From positions 1-64,000 of the forward strand of contig JAKRSF010000007.1 in NCBI GenBank assembly GCA_022402445.1: a DNA stretch of 64,000 bases, written 5' to 3'. This document shows positions 43,946 through 51,790 of the stretch, in pieces. Origin of the DNA: Cyanobacteriota bacterium. Lineage in GTDB: Bacteria > Cyanobacteriota > Cyanobacteriia > CACIAM-69d. The position numbers and the translations under genes are program-made. The stretch's first letter is position 1; each line of letters starts with the position of its first letter. The notes below the pieces were generated by a model. It made no database searches. It was given only the letters and a program-made list of their open reading frames with translations, and had not been told where the DNA came from.

Positions 43946-44575
43946 TTAGGGGGTTGGGGGTTTGAGGGCTTGGCCTTCGTAGAAATAGCCGCCGATTTTC
44001 GGGAATTCTGGGGCGTAGGCGGCGGCGATCGCGGCGTCTGGAAAACGCTTTTGGACGATCGCGGCGATATTGCGGTTGAGGTGGCAGCCGTCGCCGATGC
44101 GTTTTTGGATGGGGTTGAGGCGGTCCTGCCACCGGGCGATCGCGGGATCGGGCGACCGGCCATGCTCGATGAACAGGAACGTGCCCCCCGGTTTGAGGAC
44201 GCGCCACACCTCATCGATCGCCGTTTCCACCTCCCGGATGCTGCATAGGGTCCAGGTGCTCACCACGCAGTCGAAGGTGCGATCGCCATAGGGCAACGCC
44301 TCCCCCCCCAAGGGCCGCAACTCCACCGGAAAGGGCGCAGCGGCCAACCGACGGCGGGCCAAACGGTTCATGCCCCCATTGGGATCGATCGCCGCCAGGG
44401 ATGCCACGCGATCGCGGTCATAGAACGGCAGATTTAGCCCCGTCCCAAAGCCAATTTCCAACACCTCCCCCGCCGCCGCCGACAGGAGCGATCGCCGCCG
44501 CTGTGCAAAACTCTCGCCCCCCATCACGCGATCGAGCAGGCGCGGCATCACCACCGTGGAATAGAACTGCTTCAT
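43946..44575 (-). CDS. Class I SAM-dependent methyltransferase
   Basis: A Rossmann-fold methyltransferase of the Methyltransf_11/UbiE-like group. SAM motif I is VLEIGFGTGLNLPFY (38-52), motif II acidic end is AAIDPNGGM, and the post-motif blocks are FDCVVSTWTLCSIREVETAI and VLKPGGTFLFIEHGRS. The C-terminal part QDRLNPIQKRIGDGCHLNRN resembles the phospholipid or thiol methyltransferase-like subgroup. 209 aa. Substrate not predictable. It lies 27 nt downstream of the glycine-zipper membrane protein on the same strand, likely one transcript. Confidence 0.88.
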   Translation of the reverse strand: MKQFYSTVVMPRLLDRVMGGESFAQRRRSLLSAAAGEVLEIGFGTGLNLPFYDRDRVASLAAIDPNGGMNRLARRRLAAAPFPVELRPLGGEALPYGDRTFDCVVSTWTLCSIREVETAIDEVWRVLKPGGTFLFIEHGRSPDPAIARWQDRLNPIQKRIGDGCHLNRNIAAIVQKRFPDAAIAAAYAPEFPKIGGYFYEGQALKPPTP

Positions 44576-44602
44576 GGATCCAAACCCTGCAAGGACAACC
44601 CC

Positions 44603-45124
44603 CTAGGCCCGCCCCGGTTCCGTGTAGCCCTGCATACTGTCGGGATTGAGGGGGCGCAGCAGCTCCGTCGCGCGGCGCATTTCCGTCGGATCGCAGTCCC
44701 GCACCGCCAGCAAATACATGCCCGCCCCGAGGCGGTTGCGGTAGGGCAAATCGTCGCCGCTGCCCACCACCAGCCCCGTGCCGCCCCCCACAAACAGACC
44801 ACCCATGCCGCCCGCGATCGCGCCGAGCAGACCGCCCACGATGTGATTACCCACGGCCCCGGCCCAGGGGGAAAAGGTTTCTAGGCCAGAAATGACGCTA
44901 AAGGTCACCCCCGCCGCGAAGCCAAAGGGAATCGTCCAGAACCACATGAAGCGGATTTGGTTCCAAGCCTGCTGGCGGGGATCGAGTAGGCCAAATTCGT
45001 CGGCGGTTTTGTAGCCCTTGCCCACGATCGCGAGGCGCTTGAGTTCAAACCCCGCCTTTTCGAGGACCGTGTAGCCCTCTTCGGCCTGGATGCGATCGGT
45101 GAATACGGCGATTAGATAACTCAT
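44603..45124 (-). CDS. Glycine-zipper membrane protein of unknown function
   Basis: The N-terminal ~50 residues form a small alpha/beta domain (MSYLIAVFTDRIQAEEGYTV, LEKAGFELKRLAIVGKGYKT) recalling the ferredoxin-like fold of DUF1269-type proteins. Two hydrophobic Gly-rich segments follow (about 60-85 and 90-125; VGGLLGAIAGGMGGLFVGGG), a glycine zipper likely to insert in the membrane. A C-terminal hydrophilic segment ends the 173-residue protein. It may sense stress or mediate membrane association; this is guesswork. It is the first gene of a pair with the methyltransferase. Confidence 0.7.
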   Translation of the reverse strand: MSYLIAVFTDRIQAEEGYTVLEKAGFELKRLAIVGKGYKTADEFGLLDPRQQAWNQIRFMWFWTIPFGFAAGVTFSVISGLETFSPWAGAVGNHIVGGLLGAIAGGMGGLFVGGGTGLVVGSGDDLPYRNRLGAGMYLLAVRDCDPTEMRRATELLRPLNPDSMQGYTEPGRA

Positions 45125-45386
45125 GGTGGCAATGGGGATGGGAATCGGGGTGGGGAATGGAACGGCGGTGGCGGCGGTTTCTATCCTACCGAGCGGGGGT
45201 CGATCGCTGGCGGCTGGATCCTGGGAATACTCAAGGTGGGAGATGCTGTCTTGGGGAACCTAGGCCGCCGCGATCGCGGTCCATAGCTAGGGTTGAGGTG
45301 ATCCGGCCTCGGGAATTTGCCCCCTTCACCCCCCAGTGCAAGTCCAACGAGTCCAACTGATTCAAATTCCGTCCCATTCAAATTCC

Positions 45387-46133
45387 ATGTCCATGGCCAT
45401 CCCCGTCGAATCCGCGTCATCGTCGCCCCTGGGGGTTGGGGTTGCGCCGCGCGATCGCCCCCATCTGACCGTCGTGGTGGCCACCAGTCTCGATGGCAAA
45501 TTGGCCGATGGCACCGGTGCGCGGGGACGGTTTGGCTCACGGGCCGATCGCGCCGCCCTCGAAAGCCACGTCGCCGCCGCCGATGGGGTTCTCATGGGGG
45601 GAGCCACCCTGAGGGCCGAGGGCACCGCCATGCGGGTGATCGATCCGGCTAAGATCCAATCCCGGCGCGATCGCGGCCTTCCGCCCCAGCCCGTCCAGAT
45701 CATCGCCACCCAAGGGGATCTCGATGGGGCACTGCCGTTTTTTCAGCAGCCCGTGCCCCGTTGGCTGCTAACGGACGAGGCTGGGGTTGATCGGTGGCGC
45801 GATCGCCGCGAATTTGACCAGGCGATCGCCATCCCCACCACCGCCGCAGGGCTAGATTGGACCTGTGCCCTGTCGATCTTGCGGCAGCGGGGCCTAGAAC
45901 GGATCGCCGTCCTCGGGGGGGGTCGCCTCATCGGTGCGCTGCTGCTGCTCGATGCGATCGATGAACTGCACCTGACCCTGTGTCCCCTGCTGATCGGTGG
46001 CGATCGCGCCCCCACCGCCGCCGACGGCCCCGGTTTACCCCTCGCCGCCGCCCGCCGCCTCGATCTCGTCTCCGTCCAACAGATCGACGAAGAGGTTTTT
46101 TTGTCCTATCGCCGGAGCAGAAACTCCCCATGA
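45387..46133 (+). CDS. RibD C-terminal-domain (pyrimidine reductase-like) protein
   Basis: A dihydrofolate-reductase-fold NADPH reductase of the RibD_C family. Blocks: LTVVVATSLDGKLADGTGAR (about 27-46), FGSRADRAALESHVAAADGVLMGGATLRAEG, IAVLGGGRLIGALLLLDAIDELHLTLCPLLIGG and a DR-rich tail. There is no N-terminal deaminase domain, so it is the reductase half only. In cyanobacteria such stand-alone reductases are candidates for the riboflavin pathway reduction step. Start taken at ATG 45387; Met two codons later is equally possible. 248 aa. Its stop overlaps the start of the prepilin gene (ATGA). Confidence 0.85.
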   Translation: MSMAIPVESASSSPLGVGVAPRDRPHLTVVVATSLDGKLADGTGARGRFGSRADRAALESHVAAADGVLMGGATLRAEGTAMRVIDPAKIQSRRDRGLPPQPVQIIATQGDLDGALPFFQQPVPRWLLTDEAGVDRWRDRREFDQAIAIPTTAAGLDWTCALSILRQRGLERIAVLGGGRLIGALLLLDAIDELHLTLCPLLIGGDRAPTAADGPGLPLAAARRLDLVSVQQIDEEVFLSYRRSRNSP

Positions 46134-46705
46134 TGCCCACCAACCGCCCCCCCCATCCCACCTCAGACCAGGGCTTCACCCTCCTGGAACTGCTCGTTGT
46201 CATGGCCTTTGCGGGCATCCTCGCCGCGATCGCCGCCCCCACCTGGAGCGGTTTCGTCAACAGCCAAGCCCTCGGCACCACCCAGGACACCGCCAGCCAA
46301 ATCAAACGCCAAGCCCAGGCCCGCGCCCGCCAAACCAAGGGCATCTGGAGCGCCTGCTTCCGCAACAACGGCAACGCGGGCGTGGAATATGCCGTCCAGC
46401 AAAACACCGCCAGCGAAAAGGGCTGCCCCCGAGGCACCTGGAAGCCCCTTTTGGGAGAACAGACCGATCGCACCGAAATCGTCGCGGGCGAAAGCAACCT
46501 CTGGGCCACTGGCGGCCATTACTACGTGCAATATGACGGCAACGGCTGGCTCACCAGGGACCTGCGCGCTGACCTAGAGGCGGACGGTCGCCGCTTGACC
46601 TTCCAGATCCGGGGCCTGCCCGCCAACGGAAACTACAGTTGCGTCTACACCAAAACCCTCCTCGGGGCGCTTCAGGTGGGGCGCGATGACGCTTGCGTAC
46701 CATAG
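46130..46705 (+). CDS. Type IV pilin-like prepilin
   Basis: The leader MMPTNRPPHPTSDQG is followed by FTLLELLVVMAFAGILAAIA, the prepilin peptidase site (cleavage between G15 and F16, Glu at +5). The hydrophobic helix supports pilus-like assembly. The mature part is about 175 residues, with Cys residues (IWSACFRNNGN, EKGCPRGTW, YSCVYTK, DDACVP) that probably form disulphide loops as in minor pilins or GspH-like pseudopilins. The start overlaps the stop of the RibD-like gene. No other pilus gene is in the window, so this is probably an orphan minor pilin. Confidence 0.85.
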   Translation: MMPTNRPPHPTSDQGFTLLELLVVMAFAGILAAIAAPTWSGFVNSQALGTTQDTASQIKRQAQARARQTKGIWSACFRNNGNAGVEYAVQQNTASEKGCPRGTWKPLLGEQTDRTEIVAGESNLWATGGHYYVQYDGNGWLTRDLRADLEADGRRLTFQIRGLPANGNYSCVYTKTLLGALQVGRDDACVP

Positions 46706-46903
46706 GGCTCCATTTCTCCGCCCTGGATTTATGGGCACCAGCAATTCCAGCAGTTCATAGGCCCAGGCAATACGTGGACTCAAACAACCGTATGAAGTTC
46801 CATCCCTGACGGCGATCTGGCGAACGGGGGGCATGTGAAGATGGACAGGCGATCGCCCATCGCAGCCCCGTTTTTGCCATCTCCCCCGCACGGCCCTAGC
46901 CCC

Positions 46904-47602
46904 ATGGAACTCCCCCCCACCGACCCGAACGCCCCCATCTTGATCGTCGAGAGCGATGAACTGCTCGCCCAGCGCATGGCCAATGATCTACAAGGGGCGG
47001 GCTATGAAGTGGCGATCGCGCGGGATGCCGCCAGCGGCCTCGCCCAAGCCAGCGAAACCTCCCATGCCCTCGCGATCGTTGATCGCCTCCTAGCCGGGGG
47101 AGACTCGGGCCTGTGGCTGTGCAACCACCTGCGATCGCGCCACACCCAGATGCCCCTGCTGCTGATCATCGCCCGCGACAGCGTCGAAGATCGGGTGGAA
47201 TGCCTCGAAGCCGGGGCCGACGACTACATCCTCAAGCCCTACCAAGCCGACGCATTTCTCAACCTGATCCACATCTACCTGCGTCCGGGCGACACCAGCG
47301 CCCCCCAACTGCGCTTTGCCGATTTGGTCCTGGATCTCAACCGCCGCTGCGCCGTCCGCCGGGGCCAGACCATCTCGCTCACCATGAAAGAATTCGAGCT
47401 ATTGCGCTTCCTGATGGAAAACCCCCGCGAGGTGCTCACCCGGGAGCAAATCCTCGAAAACGTGTGGGGCTATGACTTCATGGGCGAATCCAACGTGATT
47501 GAAGTGTATGTGCGCTATCTGCGGCTGAAACTGGAGGATGAGGGCCAAAAGCGGCTGATTCAGACCGTGCGCGGTGTGGGCTATGTGCTGCGGGAAGGCT
47601 AG
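46904..47602 (+). CDS. OmpR-family response regulator (NblR-like)
   Basis: Receiver domain (about 10-125) plus winged-helix DNA-binding domain (about 130-232). The presumed phospho-acceptor is D60 (ALAIVDRLLAGGDSG); the acidic pocket reads IVESDE, so one of the usual paired Asp is replaced; the conserved Lys is in ILKPYQ. The effector domain has LTMKEFELLRFLMENPREVL and the recognition-helix region VIEVYVRYLRLKLED. The receiver start IVESDELLAQRMANDLQGAG recalls NblR, the regulator of phycobilisome degradation; this is from memory. Start at ATG 46904. 232 aa. The PhnD-like gene starts 96 nt downstream and a histidine kinase follows. Confidence 0.85.
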   Translation: MELPPTDPNAPILIVESDELLAQRMANDLQGAGYEVAIARDAASGLAQASETSHALAIVDRLLAGGDSGLWLCNHLRSRHTQMPLLLIIARDSVEDRVECLEAGADDYILKPYQADAFLNLIHIYLRPGDTSAPQLRFADLVLDLNRRCAVRRGQTISLTMKEFELLRFLMENPREVLTREQILENVWGYDFMGESNVIEVYVRYLRLKLEDEGQKRLIQTVRGVGYVLREG

Positions 47603-47698
47603 GGGTGGCGATGCGGCGAAGTTTAGAAAACTTTTCCCCCACGGCCCTTGGCCCCCGCTAGGATCAGGGCGCTGTTGCCACGGGGAGGAGGAGCGCCG

Positions 47699-48748
47699 GT
47701 GAAACAACGGGATGGTTTGGGATTCGGTGGCCCAGATGGGTCAGGTGGCCCCGGTGGTTTGGTGGAGGGTTCTGGCCCCTGGGCGCGATCGCGCGGAGCC
47801 GTGGATCTCCCGGTGGCCCTCCCCCAACGGGGAACCCCGATCGCCTTTTTCGTCATTTTGCTCAGTTTGCTGCTGGGGGGCTGTGGTCCGGGGGGCGATC
47901 GCGGCCCAGCGGCGGCGGCAGGGCAACCCTCCCCGAGCCAGCGGGCCGATGGCCTCGTGCCCAATCCCGTGCGGCTGACCATTACCGATGTGCCCGTTCA
48001 GGCAGATCTAGAGGCGGAATATGGCCCCTTTCGGGATGCCCTCGCCGCCGCCATTGGCACCCACGTCACCCTCGTGGCCGTGGATCAGTTTGCCGCCGCC
48101 ACCCCAGCATTGGTGAATGGCCAGGTGGATCTGGCCCTGGCGGGGCCTGCGGAATATGTGCTGCTGCGGGCCAGGGCCCAGGTGATCCCCACCCTGGCCA
48201 TTTCTCGCCCGGATTTTCGGACGGTGATTTCCGTGCGCAAGGGCAGCCCCATACGGTCGATCGCGCAACTGAAGGGCAAGGCGATCGCCATCACCGAAGA
48301 GGGCACCACCGCCTCCCACCTGGGGGCTGCGGTCCTGCTGCGCGACCATGGCCTCGATGTGCTCAAGGATGTGCGGCTCATTCCCCTCTATGGGCGACAG
48401 GTGCAGGCGCTCGCGGGGGGCGAGGTGGACGCCTGGGCGGATTCAAGCCAGAATCGACGGCGGCGGATGCGGGAGGCCGCGATCGCGGAGGATGAATTCC
48501 CCATCATCGGCCAGGGGGCGGATCTACCCAACGATGTCTTCGTCGCCCGGTCTGGCCTGTCGCTCCAGTGGCTCGCCACCCTGAAGGAGGCCATGCTGGC
48601 CCATGAGACGGTGCTGATGGACGCCATTGTGAGCGTTCCCGCCAACCGTAAATACCTCGGCTCGAGTTTGGTCGGTGTGGTGGACGGCGACTATGACCCC
48701 GTGCGCAAGGGCTATCAATTGGTGGGTCAAGAATCCCTGCTGCGTTGA
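47699..48748 (+). CDS. PhnD-like phosphonate/phosphite-binding family lipoprotein
   Basis: Periplasmic solute-binding protein of the PhnD/phosphate-phosphonate family. GTG start at 47699 behind GGAGGAG (about 47684-47692). The signal ends in a lipobox (LLSLLLGGC, Cys62); its first ~45 residues are unusually long and Gly-rich, and no shorter start is obvious. The binding domain has VRLTITDVPVQADLEAEYGP, GQVDLALAGPAEYVLLRARA, SIAQLKGKAIAITEEGTTAS and PLYGRQVQALAGGEVDAWAD. No permease or ATPase is adjacent; a response regulator precedes it and a histidine kinase follows. The ligand may be a phosphorus compound or some other small anion. 349 aa. Confidence 0.82.
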   Translation: MKQRDGLGFGGPDGSGGPGGLVEGSGPWARSRGAVDLPVALPQRGTPIAFFVILLSLLLGGCGPGGDRGPAAAAGQPSPSQRADGLVPNPVRLTITDVPVQADLEAEYGPFRDALAAAIGTHVTLVAVDQFAAATPALVNGQVDLALAGPAEYVLLRARAQVIPTLAISRPDFRTVISVRKGSPIRSIAQLKGKAIAITEEGTTASHLGAAVLLRDHGLDVLKDVRLIPLYGRQVQALAGGEVDAWADSSQNRRRRMREAAIAEDEFPIIGQGADLPNDVFVARSGLSLQWLATLKEAMLAHETVLMDAIVSVPANRKYLGSSLVGVVDGDYDPVRKGYQLVGQESLLR

Positions 48749-49142
48749 GGGGCACCCCCCTGCAATTGCGGCTAGAGTTATGGGAAGACCGCTCAGGGAT
48801 TTTGGGGAGATCCTGGTCCTAAAACGTACCCCCCTGAGGGGATAGGGGGTGGTCCGTATCCCAGAAACAGGTCACTTCGGGGGAGGGTTGGTGCGGCGAT
48901 CGCGACGGCCAGCGGCCCTGGCGATCATTCATCCATACCGTAGGCGGTGGCCATTTCCGTTTATTCCATGTCCACCCCAGGTGCGCCGGGGCCGGTCTAG
49001 GGTCCGTTTGTCCCTCGGGCCTGGTGGCGGGGAGCCTCAGCGGCATTGCATTGTGTTTTACGCGACAGCCACGGCAACCTTGACGAAATTCCTGCGCCAT
49101 AGGCTACGTTTCAGGGGCGATCGCCGGACCCCCCTGGGTCAA
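48749..49142 (+). other. Spacer between the PhnD-like gene and the histidine kinase
   Basis: About 394 nt. It contains a C/G-rich palindrome ACCCCCC-TGAGGGGA-TAGGGGGT at roughly 48829-48850. The longer frame of the kinase through here encodes Arg/Pro-rich sequence without conservation signs and is not thought to be translated. No independent gene seen. Confidence 0.4.
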
Positions 49143-50954
49143 ATGGGCATTGCCTGGAAAATTGGCCTCGGCTATGGGACGGCCCTGGCGATCGCGGTGG
49201 CGGGGCCGCTGCTGGGGATGGCGGTGGGCGATCGCTACCAGCGGGCGGCGGAACGGAATTTGCTGCGCATTGATCGCCAGCAGGAGTTGCTCAGCCGCCT
49301 CGAAACCACCAGCCTCAAACTCCAGTCCCACCCTAGCCAACTGCTGGAGTCCCTGGGGGATCCCATCTGGTTCCGCTATCAAATCGGTGATTTTCGGACC
49401 CAGCGGATGCGCCTCTATGGGGTGCTCGATGAACTGACCCTGGGGGTTGAGGCGCTGGCCCAGGCGGAGGCGTCATCCACCGTGCGCCCGGAGGCTATGG
49501 GGGCGGCCCCGGCGATCGCAACGACCATCCTCACCATGGAGCGGCGCTATCGCGAGGTGATGGAACGATTCAATCAGGAAATGGACCTGCTCCAGCGGGG
49601 GATTGGATCCCAGGCGGCCCTAGATCAAAAGCGCCAACGGACCTTCCAATGGATCACCGGCGAAACCGCCGCCGACCTGCGGCTGAAGTGGAGCAATCTC
49701 TCGGAGGATCTGATCCTGCTGCTGCAACAGGTGGAGCGGGAACAGGAAGTGGCCTATGGGCAACTGGAGCGCTCCCAGCGGGTGCGCACGGCCCTGACCC
49801 TCGGGGCGCTGGTGACGGCGCTGGCGGTGGCGATTCTCTGGGCGATCGCGGTGTCCCGGGCGATCGCGGCCCCCATCGAGCGGGTGGCGATCGCGGCGGC
49901 CCAGGTGACCGAAGCGTCGGACTTTAGCCTACGGGTGCCGGTGGTGGGCCAGGACGAGGTGGCCCAGGTGGGGCGCGCCCTCAACCAATTGATCCAGTGG
50001 ATGGGGGACTACAGCCAGCAGTTGCGCGACAGCAATACGCTCCTAGAGGGGCGCGTCGAGGAACGCACGGCGGAACTGAAGGCGGCCCTGCGGGATCTCC
50101 AGCAAACCCAAAGCCAACTGCTCCAGAGCGAAAAACTCTCGTCCCTGGGGGTGATGGTGGCGGGCATCGCCCACGAGATCAATAATCCGGTCACGTTCAT
50201 TGAGGGCAATCTGGAGCATGTGACCCAATATGGCCAGGAGCTGCTGGCGGTGATTGATTTGCAGCAGGCGTGGTGGGAGCAGTTGCCGGACCACCTGCGC
50301 CCTGGGGCTCCCCCCTGGCAGGCGGCGGCGGTGGATTTGCCCTACATTCGCGAGGATTTGCCCCGGTTGGTGCGCTCGATGCAGGTGGGGAGCCAGCGGA
50401 TTGCGGCGATCGTGGCGTCCCTGCGGAATTTCTCGCGGCTGGATGAGGCGGATCTAAAAACGGTGGATCTCCATGAGGGGATCAATAGTACGCTGCTGCT
50501 GCTGAACCATCGCATCCAGGGGGCGATCGCCCTGACCCTGCGGTTTGGGGAGCTGCCGAAGCTGACGTGCTATCCGGCGAAGCTGAATCAGGTGTTTTTG
50601 AATTTGCTGACCAATGCCCTCGATGCCCTGGAGGAGGGGGCGATCGCGGCCCCGGCCCTGGAGATTTCGACCCATGATCTGGGCAATGGACAGGTCTGTG
50701 TGCGGGTCTGTGACAACGGACCGGGCATCAGTGAGGAAAATCAGCGGCGGCTGTTCGACCCGTTTTTTACGACCAAGCCGGTGGGCAAGGGGACGGGGCT
50801 GGGGCTGTCGCTGGTCTATCGCATCGTGCAGGAGCATGGGGGCTCGGTGCAGGTGAGATCGCGGCCCGGAGCGGGGGCCACCTTTTCCGTATATTTACCG
50901 GTAACGGTGCCAGAATTGGGATCAAGGGCGGGGCTAGGGCCTGGGGGATCCTAA
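49143..50954 (+). CDS. Membrane histidine kinase with HAMP domain
   Basis: Sensor kinase: TM1 about 5-27 (IGLGYGTALAIAVAGPLLGM), a ~185-residue helical periplasmic domain rich in Leu/Gln/Arg, TM2 about 220-242 (LGALVTALAVAILWAIAVSR), HAMP (about 243-295), a coiled segment, then DHp and ATPase domains. The H-box is LSSLGVMVAGIAHEINNPVTFIEGN (His near 343), the N-box FLNLLTNALDAL, and G-boxes VCDNGPGISEENQ and GKGTGLGLSLVYRIVQEHGG. No receiver domain. I begin at ATG 49143, where TM1 starts; no Shine-Dalgarno is obvious. 603 aa. It probably partners the upstream response regulator, with the PhnD-like lipoprotein as possible periplasmic input. Confidence 0.9.
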   Translation: MGIAWKIGLGYGTALAIAVAGPLLGMAVGDRYQRAAERNLLRIDRQQELLSRLETTSLKLQSHPSQLLESLGDPIWFRYQIGDFRTQRMRLYGVLDELTLGVEALAQAEASSTVRPEAMGAAPAIATTILTMERRYREVMERFNQEMDLLQRGIGSQAALDQKRQRTFQWITGETAADLRLKWSNLSEDLILLLQQVEREQEVAYGQLERSQRVRTALTLGALVTALAVAILWAIAVSRAIAAPIERVAIAAAQVTEASDFSLRVPVVGQDEVAQVGRALNQLIQWMGDYSQQLRDSNTLLEGRVEERTAELKAALRDLQQTQSQLLQSEKLSSLGVMVAGIAHEINNPVTFIEGNLEHVTQYGQELLAVIDLQQAWWEQLPDHLRPGAPPWQAAAVDLPYIREDLPRLVRSMQVGSQRIAAIVASLRNFSRLDEADLKTVDLHEGINSTLLLLNHRIQGAIALTLRFGELPKLTCYPAKLNQVFLNLLTNALDALEEGAIAAPALEISTHDLGNGQVCVRVCDNGPGISEENQRRLFDPFFTTKPVGKGTGLGLSLVYRIVQEHGGSVQVRSRPGAGATFSVYLPVTVPELGSRAGLGPGGS

Positions 50955-51041
50955 GGGCGTTTCGGGACGGCGGGGATCCTGAGGGCCGCTGGGACCGTCG
51001 GATCAGAGGTGATCACCGGACGCGACTGGGAGATATGGGCC

Positions 51042-51725
51042 ATGGTACGGCGGCAACGGACGGGCGGGATATGGGCGTGGCTGGGGGTGGGGGGCGGGGC
51101 GATCGCCCTGGTGATCCTGGTGCTGTGGGGGCGGCAGGGGGTGGCCCCGGCGATCGCGGGGATTGGCGGATCGAGCGGCGGCCCCAGTCACGGCCTGGTC
51201 CCCGGATCGAATGGCGGCGATAACCCCGGCGCGATCGCCCTTCACCACGCTCCCCAAGCGCCCCAGGATCAGCCCAGCCCCGGCCTAGCCCAGGAGCTGC
51301 CCCTGGAGGCGTGGCTACAGGTGGGGGATGAGATTGTGTGGTTTGAGGTGGCGCGCACGGCGGAGCAGCGATCGCGGGGGCTCATGTTCCGCACGGAGTT
51401 GGCGCGCGATCGCGGGATGGCCTTCTTTTTCGAGCCGCCGCGCCCCGTTTCCTTCTGGATGAAAAACACCCTCATTCCCCTGGATATGGTGTTCCTGCGG
51501 GATGGGGTGGTGCATCACATCGAAGCGAATGTGCCCCCCTGTGAGGCGTCCCCCTGTCCGTCCTACGGCCCCCAATCGTTCCAGCCGACGGATCTGGTGC
51601 TGGAACTGGCGGCGGGGCGCGCGGCGGAACTGGGCATTCAACCGGGCGATCGCCTGATCCTAGAATCGGTGGACTGGCCCGCATCGGACCTGAGCCCGTT
51701 GCCCTCTGGGAGTGCCGGGTCGTGA
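51042..51725 (+). CDS. DUF192 protein, membrane-anchored
   Basis: The N-terminus has one hydrophobic segment (GGIWAWLGVGGGAIALVILV), then a Gly/Ser/Pro/Gln linker, then a DUF192 domain (about 95-215): VARTAEQRSRGLMFRTELAR, FFFEPPRPVSFWMKNTLIPLDMVFL and VLELAAGRAAELGIQPGDRLIL. The family is small and of unknown function, often exported or associated with the envelope. Two Cys (NVPPCEASPCPSYG) sit in the variable loop. Start at ATG 51042; a GTG at 51009 is possible. 227 aa. It starts 87 nt after the histidine kinase stop. Confidence 0.85.
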   Translation: MVRRQRTGGIWAWLGVGGGAIALVILVLWGRQGVAPAIAGIGGSSGGPSHGLVPGSNGGDNPGAIALHHAPQAPQDQPSPGLAQELPLEAWLQVGDEIVWFEVARTAEQRSRGLMFRTELARDRGMAFFFEPPRPVSFWMKNTLIPLDMVFLRDGVVHHIEANVPPCEASPCPSYGPQSFQPTDLVLELAAGRAAELGIQPGDRLILESVDWPASDLSPLPSGSAGS

Positions 51726-51754
51726 GCGTCTGCCAAGGGCTCTCCCCGTTAAGC

Positions 51755-51760
51755 TAGAAT
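51755..51760 (+). promoter_or_regulatory. Candidate -10 box of mnmG
   Basis: TAGAAT, 31 nt before the mnmG start. No good -35 was found. The hexamer lies in the small palindrome CTAGAATCTAG. Confidence 0.35.
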
Positions 51761-51790
51761 CTAGCCCGCCCCCCGCCACCCTTTGACGCC

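Noticed and set aside
48849-49142. 98-residue extension of the histidine kinase
   Set aside because: Arg/Pro-rich sequence without conservation signs; the first membrane helix begins right after the Met at 49143.
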